From NCBI RefSeq assembly GCF_019443105.1, contig NZ_JAHZIJ010000020.1, positions 32,490 through 96,489 on the forward strand: a DNA stretch of 64,000 nucleotides, read 5' to 3'. A model generated the notes under the pieces. It did no database searches. It was not told the DNA's origin and worked only from the letters and a program-made list of their open reading frames with translations. The position numbers and the translations under genes were made by a program. This DNA comes from Paenibacillus oenotherae (GTDB taxonomy: Bacteria; Bacillota; Bacilli; Paenibacillales; Paenibacillaceae). Positions 44,994 to 55,101 of this stretch are shown in pieces (position 1 is the first letter of the stretch; each line of letters opens with the position of its first letter).

Positions 44994-45743
44994 TCAACAC
45001 TCCCATGCCATCGCAGCCGATCTGCCCATTTCTACCAGAGCACGCGCCCGGTTCATCTCTTCCGCTGTCGGTTCCGCCACACCATCCAAAGGATACTCTC
45101 TGCCGAGCTGCTGCCACTTGTAGACTCCCATTCGATGATACGGAAGCAGCTCGATCTTCTCTACATTGCCAAGCGTTCCAATATATTGCCCTAATGCGGT
45201 CAGATCCCCGTAACCGTCTGTTACTCCCGGCACGATCACATGACGGACCCAAACCGACTTGCCTTTGGCCGATAACCAATCAGCGAAGCGAAGAATACGA
45301 TCATTCGGCTGGCTCGTGAGCGCTTGATGCTTGTTCCGATCCATATGCTTCAGATCCAGCAGCACGAGATCCGTATGCTTAATCAACTCTTCCGCATGCT
45401 GAGGATCACAGAAGCCTGAGGAATCAAGCGTCGTATGCAATCCCCAGCGCTCCTTGCATGCCTTGAACAGCTTTGCCACGAAGGGGGCTTGAAGCGTCGG
45501 CTCGCCGCCGGTCACTGTAATCCCCCCGCCCGACTTGCGGTAATAAGCGAGATAAGGCTCGATTTCACGCATCATATCTTCGACCTCTACAAGCCTTCCC
45601 CCGCCCGTGTCCCATGAATCCGGGTTATGGCAATAAGCGCATTGCAGGGCGCAGCCCTGCATGAACAGTACGAAACGAATGCCGGGACCGTCAACCGTGC
45701 CGAACGTTTCTATCGAATGAATACGACCCTTCATCACGGCCAC
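44994..45743 (-). CDS. pflA: Pyruvate formate-lyase-activating enzyme
   Basis: 249 residues. The radical SAM cluster motif is CALQCAYC followed by HNPD (~31-42), with ETFGTVDGPGIRFVLFMQG before it and GGGITVTGGEPTLQ after, both PflA hallmarks. It uses SAM and a 4Fe-4S cluster to place the glycyl radical on PflB under anaerobic conditions. It lies 15 bp after pflB. The last codons abut the intergenic repeat, whose homologous block CTCCCATG overlaps the pflA 3' end. Confidence 0.95.
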   Translation of the reverse strand: MAVMKGRIHSIETFGTVDGPGIRFVLFMQGCALQCAYCHNPDSWDTGGGRLVEVEDMMREIEPYLAYYRKSGGGITVTGGEPTLQAPFVAKLFKACKERWGLHTTLDSSGFCDPQHAEELIKHTDLVLLDLKHMDRNKHQALTSQPNDRILRFADWLSAKGKSVWVRHVIVPGVTDGYGDLTALGQYIGTLGNVEKIELLPYHRMGVYKWQQLGREYPLDGVAEPTAEEMNRARALVEMGRSAAMAWEC

Positions 45744-45758
45744 GCTCCTTGCCTGAAG

Positions 45759-48026
45759 TTATACCGAACCGTGGAATGTTCGATTGATGACATCGAGCTG
45801 CTGTTCACGGGTCAGCTTAATGAAATTAACGGCGTAGCCGGAGACCCGGATTGTGAGCTGCGGATAGTTCTCGGGATGCTCCATCGCATCCAGCAGCTGT
45901 TCCCGCTCAAACACATTTACGTTGAGATGATGTCCGCCGCTGACCGCATAGCCATCCAGCATGGCGACCAAATTGCCTATCTGCGTCTCTCTTTCCTTGC
46001 CGAGCGCCTTAGGTACAATAGAGAACGTGTTGGAGATGCCATCGAGACAATGCTCATACGGAATTTTGGCAACCGAGCCTAGCGATGCCAGCGCGCCCTT
46101 GCGGTCACGTCCGTGCATCGGATTCGCGCCTGGCGCGAAGGGTTCGCCTGCCTTGCGGCCATCCGGCGTACTGCCTGTCTTCTTGCCGTAGACGACATTG
46201 GATGTGATCGTCAGAACAGACATCGTCGGGATCGCTTCCCGATAAGTCGAATGCTTGCGCAGCTTGTTCATGAAAGATTCAGTGAGCGCAACAGCGATAC
46301 TGTCCACGCGGTCGTCATTATTGCCATACTGCGGATATTCACCTTCTATAACAAAGTCAACAATCAAGCCCTGCTCATTGCGTATTGGACGAACATGGGC
46401 ATATCGAATTGCGCTAAGGCTATCCGCTACAACCGACAGCCCTGCAATACCGCATGCCATCGTACGCACGATTTCTCTGTCATGCAGCGCCATCTCAATC
46501 CGTTCATAGCAGTATTTATCATGCATATAGTGGATGACATTGAGCGTATTCATGTACAGTCCCGCAAGCCATTCCATCATGAGGTCAAATTTCTGCATGA
46601 CTTCCTCATAACGGAGCACATCGCCGGCAACCGGCTGTGCCGCCGGGCCGATTTGAACGCCCAGTTTTTCATCTATTCCCCCATTAATGGCATACAGCAG
46701 CGCTTTGGCCAGATTCGCACGGGCGCCGAAGAACTGCATTTGCTTGCCGATCCGCATCGCAGATACACAGCAGGCGATACCGTAATCGTCACCATAATGG
46801 GGGCGCATCAGGTCATCGTTCTCATACTGGATCGAGCTTGTCTGGATCGAGACCTTCGCACTGTAGCGCTTGAACAGCTCCGGCAGCTTCTCTGACCAGA
46901 GCACCGTCAGATTGGGCTCCGGCGCAGGCCCAAGATTGTAGAGCGTATGCAAGAAACGGAAGGAGTTTTTCGTTACCCTTGTCACACCTGACAATGACAT
47001 GCCGCCAATAGATTCCGTCACCCATGTCGGATCGCCGCTGAACAGATCATTATAGTCCGGCGTCCGCAGAAACTTGACAATCCGCAGCTTCATGACGAAC
47101 TGGTCAATCAGCTCTTGCGCAGCCGACTCCGTGATGGCCCCTTCTGCAAGATCCCGCGCGATATAAATATCAAGGAAGCTCGACACCCGGCCCAGACTCA
47201 TCGCCGCTCCGTTCTGTTCTTTAATCGCGGCCAGATAAGCAAAGTACAGCCACTGCACCGCTTCCTTCGCATTGGCAGCTGGAGTGGAAATATCGAAGCC
47301 ATAGGATGCCGCCATCTTCTTCAGCTCTTGCAGCGCCCGGATCTGCTCGCTCAGCTCCTCGCGAAGCCGGATGACACTCTCGGTCATCGTGTCCACTTCA
47401 AGCTGCAGCTGATCTGACTTCTTCTCTGCGATCAGCCGGTCAACGCCGTACAGCGCCACCCTCCGGTAATCGCCAATAATTCTTCCGCGCCCATAGGCAT
47501 CAGGGAGGCCGGTAATAATACCGGCTCTCCGTGCATTGCGCATATCGGTCGTATAGGCGTCGAATACACCCTGATTATGCGTTTTGCGAATGTCGGTGAA
47601 AAGTCTGATCATCTCTTCCGGCAGCTTGAAGCCGTAGGCTTCACAGGCATCAACCGCCATCTTGATCCCGCCGAAGGGCTGAATGGACCGCTTCAACGGA
47701 CCGTCAGTCTGCAGACCGACAACTTGTTCCTTAGCCTTGTCAATATATCCGGGCGGATGTGCCGTTATAGTGGAGACCGTATGGACATCGACCTCCAGCA
47801 CGCCGCCATTCCCCCGCTCCAGGCGCATCAACTCCAGCAGCTGCCCCCACAGCTCCTTCGTCGCCTCCGTTGGCGGCTCCAAGAAGCTCTCGTCGCCATA
47901 ATAGGGAGTCAAATTGGCATCTATAAAATCCTTGACATCGATCTGCCGCTGCCACTTGCCGCTCTGAAAGCCTCTCCAGCCATTGCCCGCCTGTCTGTCC
48001 TTCAACTCCGATTCCGATACTGCCAT
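45759..48026 (-). CDS. pflB: Formate acetyltransferase (pyruvate formate-lyase)
   Basis: 755 residues from the ATG at 48026, which has AGGAGGTG 8 nt upstream; an in-frame start at 48092 would overlap adhE. The two active-site cysteines are in GIACCVSAM (~410) and the glycyl-radical motif RVSGYAVNF is near the C-terminus (~730). Converts pyruvate and CoA to acetyl-CoA and formate in anaerobic growth. Middle gene of adhE-pflB-pflA, likely driven by the Fnr-type promoter before adhE. Confidence 0.97.
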   Translation of the reverse strand: MAVSESELKDRQAGNGWRGFQSGKWQRQIDVKDFIDANLTPYYGDESFLEPPTEATKELWGQLLELMRLERGNGGVLEVDVHTVSTITAHPPGYIDKAKEQVVGLQTDGPLKRSIQPFGGIKMAVDACEAYGFKLPEEMIRLFTDIRKTHNQGVFDAYTTDMRNARRAGIITGLPDAYGRGRIIGDYRRVALYGVDRLIAEKKSDQLQLEVDTMTESVIRLREELSEQIRALQELKKMAASYGFDISTPAANAKEAVQWLYFAYLAAIKEQNGAAMSLGRVSSFLDIYIARDLAEGAITESAAQELIDQFVMKLRIVKFLRTPDYNDLFSGDPTWVTESIGGMSLSGVTRVTKNSFRFLHTLYNLGPAPEPNLTVLWSEKLPELFKRYSAKVSIQTSSIQYENDDLMRPHYGDDYGIACCVSAMRIGKQMQFFGARANLAKALLYAINGGIDEKLGVQIGPAAQPVAGDVLRYEEVMQKFDLMMEWLAGLYMNTLNVIHYMHDKYCYERIEMALHDREIVRTMACGIAGLSVVADSLSAIRYAHVRPIRNEQGLIVDFVIEGEYPQYGNNDDRVDSIAVALTESFMNKLRKHSTYREAIPTMSVLTITSNVVYGKKTGSTPDGRKAGEPFAPGANPMHGRDRKGALASLGSVAKIPYEHCLDGISNTFSIVPKALGKERETQIGNLVAMLDGYAVSGGHHLNVNVFEREQLLDAMEHPENYPQLTIRVSGYAVNFIKLTREQQLDVINRTFHGSV

Positions 48027-48057
48027 GACGCTGGCACCTCCTGCCCTGGAATTATGC

Positions 48058-50664
48058 TTAGAATCTGCCATAGAATGCATTGCGGTACACATCTGCCAGC
48101 TCCGTTACAAGCGGCATGCGCGGATTAGCGGTTGTACATTGATCCTCGAACGCACGATCCGCCAGATAGTCCACTCGTGCCTCGAATTGTGCCGGTTCAA
48201 AGCCCAGGTCCTGGAATTTCTCCGGAATGCCAAGTGATTCATTGAGCTTGCGAATCGCTGCAATGAGACTGTTGACGCCCTCCTCTGTCGTACGAGCAGA
48301 CAGGCCCAGCATTCTCGCTATCTCTGCATACCGCTGATCGGCTACAAAATGATCGTATTTCGGGAAAGAAGCGAATTTCGATGGCTTCCCGGCATTATAG
48401 CGAATGACATGCGGCATCAGAATCGCATTCGTGCGGCCATGTGCCGTATGGTATTCACCGCCCCATTTGTGAGCCAGGCTATGATTGATGCCGAGGAAAG
48501 CATTCGCGAATGCCATTCCCGCAATCGTCGAGGCATTGTGCATTTTCTCCCTCGCCAGCGGGTCAGCCTTATGATACGAATCCTCCAGATGCTTGAATAC
48601 AAGGCGGATCGCTTGCAGTGCCAGACCATCCGTATAATCGCTCGCCATGACCGATACATAAGCTTCGATAGCATGGGTGAGCACATCCATCCCCGTATCT
48701 GCTACGGCTGTCTTGGGCAGCGAATAGACGAACTCCGGATCAACAATCGCCACATCCGGTGTCAGCTCATAATCAGCCAACGGATACTTCGTATTCCCTT
48801 CTCTCTTATCTGTAATGACAGCGAACGAAGTGACCTCAGAGCCCGTTCCCGACGTCGTCGGAATCGCTACGAATTTGGCCTTGCGGCCGAGACGGGGATA
48901 TTTGTACACCCGTTTGCGAATGTCCAGAAACTTCTGCTTCAATGAATGGAAGCTCGTATCCGGATATTCATAGAACAGCCACATCGCTTTAGCGGCATCC
49001 ATCGGCGATCCGCCGCCAAGGGCGATAATGCAGTCCGGCTGGAAGCTCTCCATCAGCTTCGTTCCGCGTTCTACGGTTTCCACCGACGGGTCAGGCTCAA
49101 TATCCGAGAACACTTCCAGATGAACCGGCTTGTTGCGCTTGCGCAAATAATATTCCAGCTTCTCCACATAGCCGAGCTTCACCATCATCGCATCTGTCAC
49201 GATCAGCACACGCGAGATATCCGGCATTTTCTCCAAATATTGCGTCGAGCCCTTCTCGAAGTAGATTTTGTTCGGAATTTTGAACCATTGCATATTCACT
49301 GTCCGGTGAGCGACACGCTTAATGTTGAGCAGATTGACTGCCGTCACATTGGAGGTCGTCGAGTTATGTCCGTACGATCCGCAGCCCAGCGTAAGTGAAG
49401 GCAGGTTCGTATTGTACAAATCGCCAATCGCCCCGTGCGTGGAAGGTGAATTGACAATCACGCGGCCCGTCTTGAGCTTCGCTGCAAAGGCTGCAATAAC
49501 CGCCTCATTGCTGGAATGAATGACCGAGGAATGTCCCAGCCCGCCGAAGGCAACTACATCGGCTGCCCGCTCAATGCCTTGCTCGGCATTCTTCACCTTG
49601 TAGCAAGCGAGCACAGGGCTGAGCTTCTCTGCCGACAGCGGGTACGCTTCGCCTACACCTTGCAGCTCGGCGACCAGAATCTTCGTATCTGCTGCGACTG
49701 TGATCCCCGCCATCTCGGCGATCTTGGTCGCCGGCTGTCCTACAATGACGGCATTAACGGCACATTTCTCCGAATTGATGACCAGCTTCGACACCGCTTC
49801 CGTCTCGGTCTTCGTCAAGAAGTGGCAGCCGTTGTCCTTCATCAGCCGTTTCACGCTGTCATAGACCGGCTCCTCAATAATAACGGCCTGCTCTGAAGCG
49901 CATATCATGCCGTTGTCGAAGGTCTTGGACAAGATCAAATCCGTTACAGCCTGGTTGATATCCGCGCTCTGCTCGATGAAGCATGGCACGTTGCCGGGCC
50001 CTACTCCAAGCGCTGGCTTGCCTGTGCTGTACGCCGCCTTCACCATGGAAGCTCCGCCTGTAGCGAGCACCAGCGCCACATCCGGGTGGTTCATAAGCAG
50101 CTGCGTCGCTTCCAGGGACGGTGTCTCCACCCACTGGATACAGTGCTTGGGAGCACCGTTCTTGACGGCGGCCTCCAGCAAAGTGCGCGCGGCCTCCGAG
50201 CTGCTCTTCTGTGCGGAAGGATGGAAGGCAAAAATAATAGGGTTGCGTGTCTTCGCCGCTATCAGCGCCTTGAACATTGTCGTAGAGGTCGGATTCGTTA
50301 CCGGAGTAACGCCTGCAATAACACCGACCGGCTCTGCTACTTTCTGAAAGCTTTCATACGGATTATCCTCGATGACACCGACAGTCTTGTCATATTTGAT
50401 GCTGTGATAGATATATTCCGTAGCGAAAATATTTTTCGTAATCTTATCCTCATACACGCCTCTGCCTGTTTCCTCATGCGCCATCTTAGCCAGAACCATA
50501 TGACGATCAAGTCCGGCAAGCGCCATCGCCTGCACAATTCCGTCAACCTGTTCCTGATTAAGCTTCAGAAATTCCTCCTGAGCTGCAATTGCCTTGGCCA
50601 CCAATGCATGAACTTCTTCCTGGGCAGGTGATGAATCATTCGTTTTTATCTCTTTAACAGCCAT
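48058..50664 (-). CDS. adhE: Bifunctional acetaldehyde-CoA/alcohol dehydrogenase
   Basis: About 868 residues from the ATG at 50664 (after AGGAGGAGAG); the upstream ATG at 50694 is not supported. The N-terminal aldehyde dehydrogenase half has the catalytic Cys in NGMICASEQ. The C-terminal iron-type alcohol dehydrogenase half has [21 protein letters not shown] and metal-ligand His in the HSLAHKWGG region. Reduces acetyl-CoA to ethanol and regenerates NAD+. First gene of the fermentation operon. Confidence 0.97.
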   Translation of the reverse strand: MAVKEIKTNDSSPAQEEVHALVAKAIAAQEEFLKLNQEQVDGIVQAMALAGLDRHMVLAKMAHEETGRGVYEDKITKNIFATEYIYHSIKYDKTVGVIEDNPYESFQKVAEPVGVIAGVTPVTNPTSTTMFKALIAAKTRNPIIFAFHPSAQKSSSEAARTLLEAAVKNGAPKHCIQWVETPSLEATQLLMNHPDVALVLATGGASMVKAAYSTGKPALGVGPGNVPCFIEQSADINQAVTDLILSKTFDNGMICASEQAVIIEEPVYDSVKRLMKDNGCHFLTKTETEAVSKLVINSEKCAVNAVIVGQPATKIAEMAGITVAADTKILVAELQGVGEAYPLSAEKLSPVLACYKVKNAEQGIERAADVVAFGGLGHSSVIHSSNEAVIAAFAAKLKTGRVIVNSPSTHGAIGDLYNTNLPSLTLGCGSYGHNSTTSNVTAVNLLNIKRVAHRTVNMQWFKIPNKIYFEKGSTQYLEKMPDISRVLIVTDAMMVKLGYVEKLEYYLRKRNKPVHLEVFSDIEPDPSVETVERGTKLMESFQPDCIIALGGGSPMDAAKAMWLFYEYPDTSFHSLKQKFLDIRKRVYKYPRLGRKAKFVAIPTTSGTGSEVTSFAVITDKREGNTKYPLADYELTPDVAIVDPEFVYSLPKTAVADTGMDVLTHAIEAYVSVMASDYTDGLALQAIRLVFKHLEDSYHKADPLAREKMHNASTIAGMAFANAFLGINHSLAHKWGGEYHTAHGRTNAILMPHVIRYNAGKPSKFASFPKYDHFVADQRYAEIARMLGLSARTTEEGVNSLIAAIRKLNESLGIPEKFQDLGFEPAQFEARVDYLADRAFEDQCTTANPRMPLVTELADVYRNAFYGRF

Positions 50665-50711
50665 AGTCTCTCTCCTCCTGGATTGGAATATCATTCCTGT
50701 TGCCTGGCTCT

Positions 50712-50754
50712 ATCATAGAACTTCTCCTTGCTGGCCTCTATGATAAAAATCACA
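50712..50754 (-). promoter_or_regulatory. adhE promoter with FNR-type box at -41.5
   Basis: On the minus strand TGTGATTTTTATCATA (50739-50754) matches TGTGA-N6-TCACA with one mismatch. TATGAT (50712-50717) is the -10. A start ~7 nt beyond puts the box centre at about -41.5, as for hmp. Confidence 0.7.
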
Positions 50755-50755
50755 G

Positions 50756-51367
50756 CTAGCGGATAAGCTCCATGCCTGCCAGCTTGAGGCAATCCTGATA
50801 CTGCTCCCATGTGCGGATATTGCGGACGAACCGCGGGTCTATGCCCCTGAGCCCGAATTCACGCTCATTCGCTTCGATCCATGCCAGCTCCTTCAATAAT
50901 CCCGTCATCTGGCGCTCACCGCGTTCGATTAAGGCGAGCGCTTCCTCTGCACAGCCCCTGTCATAAACACCATGCAGCGGCGAGGGCTCGCCTCCTATAA
51001 CCGGAATGGCGGCATCATAGCCGCCCTGTTGAAGCTGATGCAGCCGTTCTGCGGCAGAGGATGACAAGAAGGGCATCCCGCAGCCGACAGTCCAGACGGA
51101 ATTGTTTCTGGCGAGACTAAGACCTGCGTGCATGCCGCCCAGCGGACCTTTGCCCGGATAATAATCCGTAATAATACGCACATCCCTGTCTACAATGCGC
51201 AAGAATGGCCTGGGGTCTTCAGCCGCTATGATGACCTCTGAACAAATGGTGCGCATCTCGCGGATTTGCCTTTGCAGCAAACATTCACCGCCAAATAACA
51301 GAAGCGGCTTGCACTCCTCATTCATTCTTCGTTGCGGACCTCCTGCGAGTATGAGCCCTGTCAGCAT
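50756..51367 (-). CDS. Molybdenum cofactor guanylyltransferase MobA-like
   Basis: 203 residues. The nucleotidyltransferase signature LTGLILAGGPQRRMNEECKPLL lies at the N-terminus with IVTDYYPGKGPLGGMHAGL-like centre and WTVGCGMPFLS. MobA attaches GMP to molybdopterin for enzymes such as nitrate reductase. Context supports anaerobic respiration: hemerythrin and zinc-ribbon genes upstream, adhE downstream. No molybdoenzyme gene is in the window. Confidence 0.82.
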   Translation of the reverse strand: MLTGLILAGGPQRRMNEECKPLLLFGGECLLQRQIREMRTICSEVIIAAEDPRPFLRIVDRDVRIITDYYPGKGPLGGMHAGLSLARNNSVWTVGCGMPFLSSSAAERLHQLQQGGYDAAIPVIGGEPSPLHGVYDRGCAEEALALIERGERQMTGLLKELAWIEANEREFGLRGIDPRFVRNIRTWEQYQDCLKLAGMELIR

Positions 51368-51387
51368 GCTCCCCGCCCCTTCCTTCG

Positions 51388-51513
51388 TCAGCCTTCTTCA
51401 TGTCCTTCCTTGGACTCGTCGTTCGCAGCGCTTACCTTGCAGTCTCCACATATCCAGCTTGTGCCTACCTCATTGTGACCGTTCGTCTTGCCGCATTCGT
51501 TGCAAGTTATCAT
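51388..51513 (-). CDS. 41-residue zinc-ribbon-like protein
   Basis: ATG 51513 with GGAAGG and GAGGAT upstream, stop 51388. Two CxxC pairs, CNEC (residues 4-7) and CGDC (22-25), separated by 14 residues, followed by an acidic Lys/Glu/His tail. The spacing is right for a single zinc ribbon. It lies between a hemerythrin gene (28 bp) and mobA (20 bp) in one apparent operon. Family not recognised. Confidence 0.65.
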   Translation of the reverse strand: MITCNECGKTNGHNEVGTSWICGDCKVSAANDESKEGHEEG

Positions 51514-51541
51514 ATCCTCGCATCCTTCCTTTGTTAGATAG

Positions 51542-52117
51542 CTATGAGAACAAATAATCAATATCCGTTAGAATCTCCTCCGCTAGCGGGTAGATCAGCT
51601 CTTCCTCCATATGAAGATGTCCCTTCAGAATAAGGCAGCCCTGTGTCAGCTGATCCGAAGCGAATTTCAATTCATGAATCGTAATGACATCGTATTGCTT
51701 TAGGCCGAGCGACAGCATGCCAAGCACCGAACTGCACTGCTCCTCGAAAGAGTCCAGAAACTGCAATGCCAGCTCATAGTCCTTCTCCAGCACCCACATG
51801 GACGGCAGCATCGTCGGTTCAATCTTCTTACGGAAATATCTCGCAAAAACAGGGAACAGCTCCTGCTCCTCCCACTTGGCATGCCGCTTTAGATCGCGCT
51901 TCAAGTGAGCTACCTTCTCAAGCAAACCTTCGAACTGATGAATCGAGCGTGTGCTGCCTGCTGCCGCATTCGTTCCTTGATTCATCCGGCATAATACAGC
52001 AACCTTATCCTTGAGGCGATCATGATCCTCCTTCAGCTTCATTGCGAGCATCATAAACACGCTTGGCCTCGCTGAATTAAACGGTTCAAGTTCTATTCCG
52101 GCTTCCCGATTATACAT
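51542..52117 (-). CDS. Hemerythrin-like (HHE) cation-binding protein
   Basis: About 191 residues from the ATG at 52117 after GGAGGTGGC. Diiron-site pattern: LKEDHDRLK (first His), RHAKWEEQELFP (His and Glu), and GHLHMEEELIYP at the C-terminus, giving the helical-bundle HHE layout. Such proteins bind O2 or NO or help repair iron centres. The gene has its own FNR-type box upstream and leads the zinc ribbon-mobA operon. A second hemerythrin gene lies at 57.5 kb. Confidence 0.82.
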   Translation of the reverse strand: MYNREAGIELEPFNSARPSVFMMLAMKLKEDHDRLKDKVAVLCRMNQGTNAAAGSTRSIHQFEGLLEKVAHLKRDLKRHAKWEEQELFPVFARYFRKKIEPTMLPSMWVLEKDYELALQFLDSFEEQCSSVLGMLSLGLKQYDVITIHELKFASDQLTQGCLILKGHLHMEEELIYPLAEEILTDIDYLFS

Positions 52118-52156
52118 CCCGCCACCTCCACCCAAGATCTTCACTGCTTATGTAGA

Positions 52157-52199
52157 ACTTTACATGAGATGAATAGGTTGCGAAGTGAGAAAAATCACT
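52157..52199 (-). promoter_or_regulatory. FNR-type box and -10 of the hemerythrin-mobA operon
   Basis: AGTGAGAAAAATCACT (52184-52199) is a symmetric TGTGA-N6-TCACA variant. TAAAGT (52157-52162, minus strand) is a plausible -10; the box centre then falls at about -41.5. Confidence 0.55.
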
Positions 52200-52207
52200 T
52201 GTCATCC

Positions 52208-52251
52208 AGTGATAACCATCACAGATTCCCAGAGACAGGCAGAACTAGAAT
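52208..52251 (+). promoter_or_regulatory. FNR-type box and -10 of the acyltransferase gene
   Basis: AGTGATAACCATCACA (52208-52223) is one mismatch from TGTGA-N6-TCACA. TAGAAT (52246-52251) is a -10 on the plus strand at class II distance (centre about -41.5 to -42.5). It serves the divergent gene at 52292. Confidence 0.55.
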
Positions 52252-52291
52252 AGAGCAAGAACATAATCAACTGCTCAGGAGATGAAATGCC

Positions 52292-53344
52292 ATGCACATC
52301 TTAGATGATCGAAGAGGCGCCCTTCATACGTACATCACCAATGTAAAATTTATTCTTATCGCGCTCGTCGTTTCAGCCAATATGCTGGAGCCTGTAATCA
52401 GCCGCAGTGATACCGCATTCACCTTGTACAAAGCGATCTATCTGTTTCATATTCCGGCGTTCGTGCTTGTTATGGGATATATGGCCCGTGAATCTCAGCC
52501 TGCCGACGGAAGCCGCTTCAGCTTCAGAGCGATAGCCGTAATCGGCTATCAGTATGTACTTTTCCAGAGCCTGTACACGTTAGCGGATGCCTTCTTCTTC
52601 CACGCCAGCGGCATTGTCCACTCCTTCTTCATGCCTTACTCGCTACTGTGGTTTCTATGCAGCCATCTTTGCTGGAAGCTTCTGCTGCCCTTATTCATGA
52701 AGCTGCGGCATCCGCTGACGGCATCCGTCCTGCTCGGGATAGCGGTCGGCTATATTCCATGGGACGGGAGCTGGCTCAGCATCTCCCGCACCTTTGTGTT
52801 CTTCCCGTTCTTCATAGCCGGCTATCGAATGAGAAGGTGGGGAAATTGGCAGTCGGCAGCGAATCACTGGCGGGCTGCTGCAATCGGATGCGGTGCGGTC
52901 ATAATCACCGCTTTAGGGCTTGGCCTATCACTCAATCAGGGCTGGCTGTATGGTAGTGAAACCTTGTCGCAGCTTGGCCATCATGCATGGTATTCCGGCA
53001 TTTACCGGCTGGGCATATACGCGCTTGAAGCAGCCGCTTTGACCTGCTTCCTTCTCTGCGTGCCCTGGCGCTCATCCATACTGACTGCATGGGGCAAACG
53101 GACACTCTTCGTGTTCCTCCTGCATGGATTCATCATCAAGGCCGCCATTGCAGCCGGATTATTCGATTCTCTTGATGGCAAGCTGTGGCATGTTCCGCTG
53201 CTGCTGTCAGCCGCGCTGGCGTTAACGCTCTGCTTATCCCACCCTCTTGTGGAGCGATACGCCAAAGGCTGGATCGAGCCTGCATTCAACCCGATGAAGC
53301 AACTCGTCAGCAAAGTTTCCGTTCATCCGAATGGCAGAAAGTAA
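52292..53344 (+). CDS. Acyltransferase-3 family membrane protein
   Basis: 350 residues with about ten transmembrane helices. It begins with a short cytoplasmic segment (DDRRGALHTYITNVKFILIALVVSANML) and has KAIYLFHIPAFVLVMGYM, the family's FHIPxFxxxxGY motif. Acyltransferase-3 proteins O-acetylate cell-surface sugars or polymers. The predicted Fnr-type box suggests expression rises under low oxygen. Confidence 0.82.
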   Translation: MHILDDRRGALHTYITNVKFILIALVVSANMLEPVISRSDTAFTLYKAIYLFHIPAFVLVMGYMARESQPADGSRFSFRAIAVIGYQYVLFQSLYTLADAFFFHASGIVHSFFMPYSLLWFLCSHLCWKLLLPLFMKLRHPLTASVLLGIAVGYIPWDGSWLSISRTFVFFPFFIAGYRMRRWGNWQSAANHWRAAAIGCGAVIITALGLGLSLNQGWLYGSETLSQLGHHAWYSGIYRLGIYALEAAALTCFLLCVPWRSSILTAWGKRTLFVFLLHGFIIKAAIAAGLFDSLDGKLWHVPLLLSAALALTLCLSHPLVERYAKGWIEPAFNPMKQLVSKVSVHPNGRK

Positions 53345-53368
53345 GCTGCATAAGCGTAGAAAAGAAAG

Positions 53369-53946
53369 CGGCTGTCCAAGAGTCCCATATTCAAGGCGTC
53401 AGTCCCAAATGATGTGAAAAGATGCCTCCAAAAACCACTAAAAAATGGTAATGAAAGCATCTCTTTATTGTATCTCTTTATTGTATCTCTTTATTGTATA
53501 TGGGGGACTTAGTGGGGCCTCTGCAATCATCAAACCACTTTCTGGACAACTCCTTCTCCAAGTGATTTGAAGGCAGCGTGACGGAGTAAGAAGCCTGCGA
53601 ATGTGCATGAATTTTTGGTTATAAGACGCCATAATGGTAACATTCCTGCCATCGCGCATGAATTTGGGCAAAAATCGGCCGTTAAGGGGAAAAGAAGGTG
53701 AAATACCTGCACGCTGGCAGGCATTTCACCTTCATGGGGTCAGAAACGAGTAAAGAAATGCCATTTTGCATGTTTCGCCTAGTTCGCATCTCACACATCT
53801 CGCATCTCGCATGTCTCGGCGTTTGAATGACGGATCCTTCCTTTGGCGAGGAGTACGTCAAAGCCTGACGATCGCAGGGCATTGCACAGCGTACAGCTTC
53901 TTAAAGCGGGAGCTGAGATTTCCAAAGCGGACTTTCGGGACAGCCC
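53369..53946 (+). repeat. Complete MITE-like intergenic repeat with terminal inverted repeats and module M9
   Basis: The left end CGGCTGTCCAAGAGTCC (53369-53385) is an imperfect inverted repeat of the right end GGACTTTCGGGACAGCC (53929-53945). Inside are three 14-bp copies of TATCTCTTTATTGT (from 53469) and cores at 53594, 53645, 53706 and 53757 (spacing 51, 61, 51). About 578 bp, non-coding. Related copies lie at 2.4 kb (inverted), 44.6 and 60.5 kb. Confidence 0.8.
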
Positions 53947-53976
53947 TGTCTGTTCATGTCATTCTCTACCCCCAGC

Positions 53977-55101
53977 TTACAGATTGTTTGCCGATATCGG
54001 AATCGTTAGCCGCACTTCCGTACCTTGGCTGGGCTGGGATAGAAGCTGGAATTTGCCGCCAACAGCTCTTGCCCGCTCCTCCATGCTGAAGCGGCCGACA
54101 CCCTTGAAGCTGGCAGCCGGATCAAAGCCCGCACCATGATCGATAATCCGGACAGCAATAGCGGTTTCGTTCTGATGGATGGATACTGCTGCCTCCGACA
54201 CATCGGCATACTTGGCTATATTCGTCAATGCCTCTTGAATGACACGATATATAGCCGTTTCCTTCAGCACATCAAGCCGTCCCCGCAGGCTGCAATCGAA
54301 TTGCACGTTAATACCGTAATGCGAAGAATAATTATCAATATAAGTGCGTATGGCAGGAACAACGCCGAGATCATCCAGCACAGACGGGCGCAGCTCCCAG
54401 GCCAGCCCGCGGACATCCTCGATGATATCCGCGACATTTTGCCGCAGCGGCGCAAGCTCTGATTCGCCATCTTCCTTGCCCGCGATCAATCGGTCGATGC
54501 CAATAAGCAGCGAGAAGAGGCTTTGCCCAATGCCATCATGCAGCTCGCGGGAAAATTTCCTCCGTTCATTCTCTTGAATCTGCATCACCTGTGTCATCAT
54601 TTCCTGCAGCTCTTCCTCAACCCGCTTGAGCTTGGTAACCTCATTGCGAATCGCAAGGAACTGATAGGGCACGCCGTCATCGCCGATGAACGGAACAATT
54701 GTCGTGTTGACCCAATAATAGGAGCCGTCCTTCGCACGGTTGCGAATCTCGCCGAACCATACCTCGCCAGATTTGATCGTCTCCCACAATGAACGCATAA
54801 ATTCCTTGTCATGAAGTCCGGAATTGATGATCCGATGATCATGTCCGATTAACTCGATGCGCTCGTACTGCGATATTTCACAAAACTTGTCATTCACATA
54901 TTGAATCTTGCCCTTGCCGTCGGTAACCGCGACAATCGATGATTCATCCAGCGCGAATTTCACATTGGAGAGCTGCTTGAGAGATTGCTTCAGCTCACTG
55001 CGGAAGCGCTCATCCTCGATCTTCTCATCCAATCTCTGCAGCAGCGAATTGACATACTGGCCGATTACTTCGGATTCACTTCGACGCCGTTCATTATTCA
55101 A
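53977..55101 (-). CDS. PAS-containing NarL-type histidine kinase (NreB-like)
   Basis: 374 residues, cytoplasmic. An N-terminal helix, a PAS domain (~55-165: IVAVTDGKGKIQYVNDKFCEI to FLAIRNEVTKLKRVEEEL), then HisKA_3 with ERRKFSRELHDGIGQSLFSL (phospho-His) and an HATPase domain. Gene order with a LuxR-type regulator and a GAF gene resembles staphylococcal nreABC. The PAS has only one cysteine, so the Fe-S oxygen sensor of NreB is absent. It overlaps the regulator gene by 8 bp. Confidence 0.85.
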   Translation of the reverse strand: MNNERRRSESEVIGQYVNSLLQRLDEKIEDERFRSELKQSLKQLSNVKFALDESSIVAVTDGKGKIQYVNDKFCEISQYERIELIGHDHRIINSGLHDKEFMRSLWETIKSGEVWFGEIRNRAKDGSYYWVNTTIVPFIGDDGVPYQFLAIRNEVTKLKRVEEELQEMMTQVMQIQENERRKFSRELHDGIGQSLFSLLIGIDRLIAGKEDGESELAPLRQNVADIIEDVRGLAWELRPSVLDDLGVVPAIRTYIDNYSSHYGINVQFDCSLRGRLDVLKETAIYRVIQEALTNIAKYADVSEAAVSIHQNETAIAVRIIDHGAGFDPAASFKGVGRFSMEERARAVGGKFQLLSQPSQGTEVRLTIPISANNL

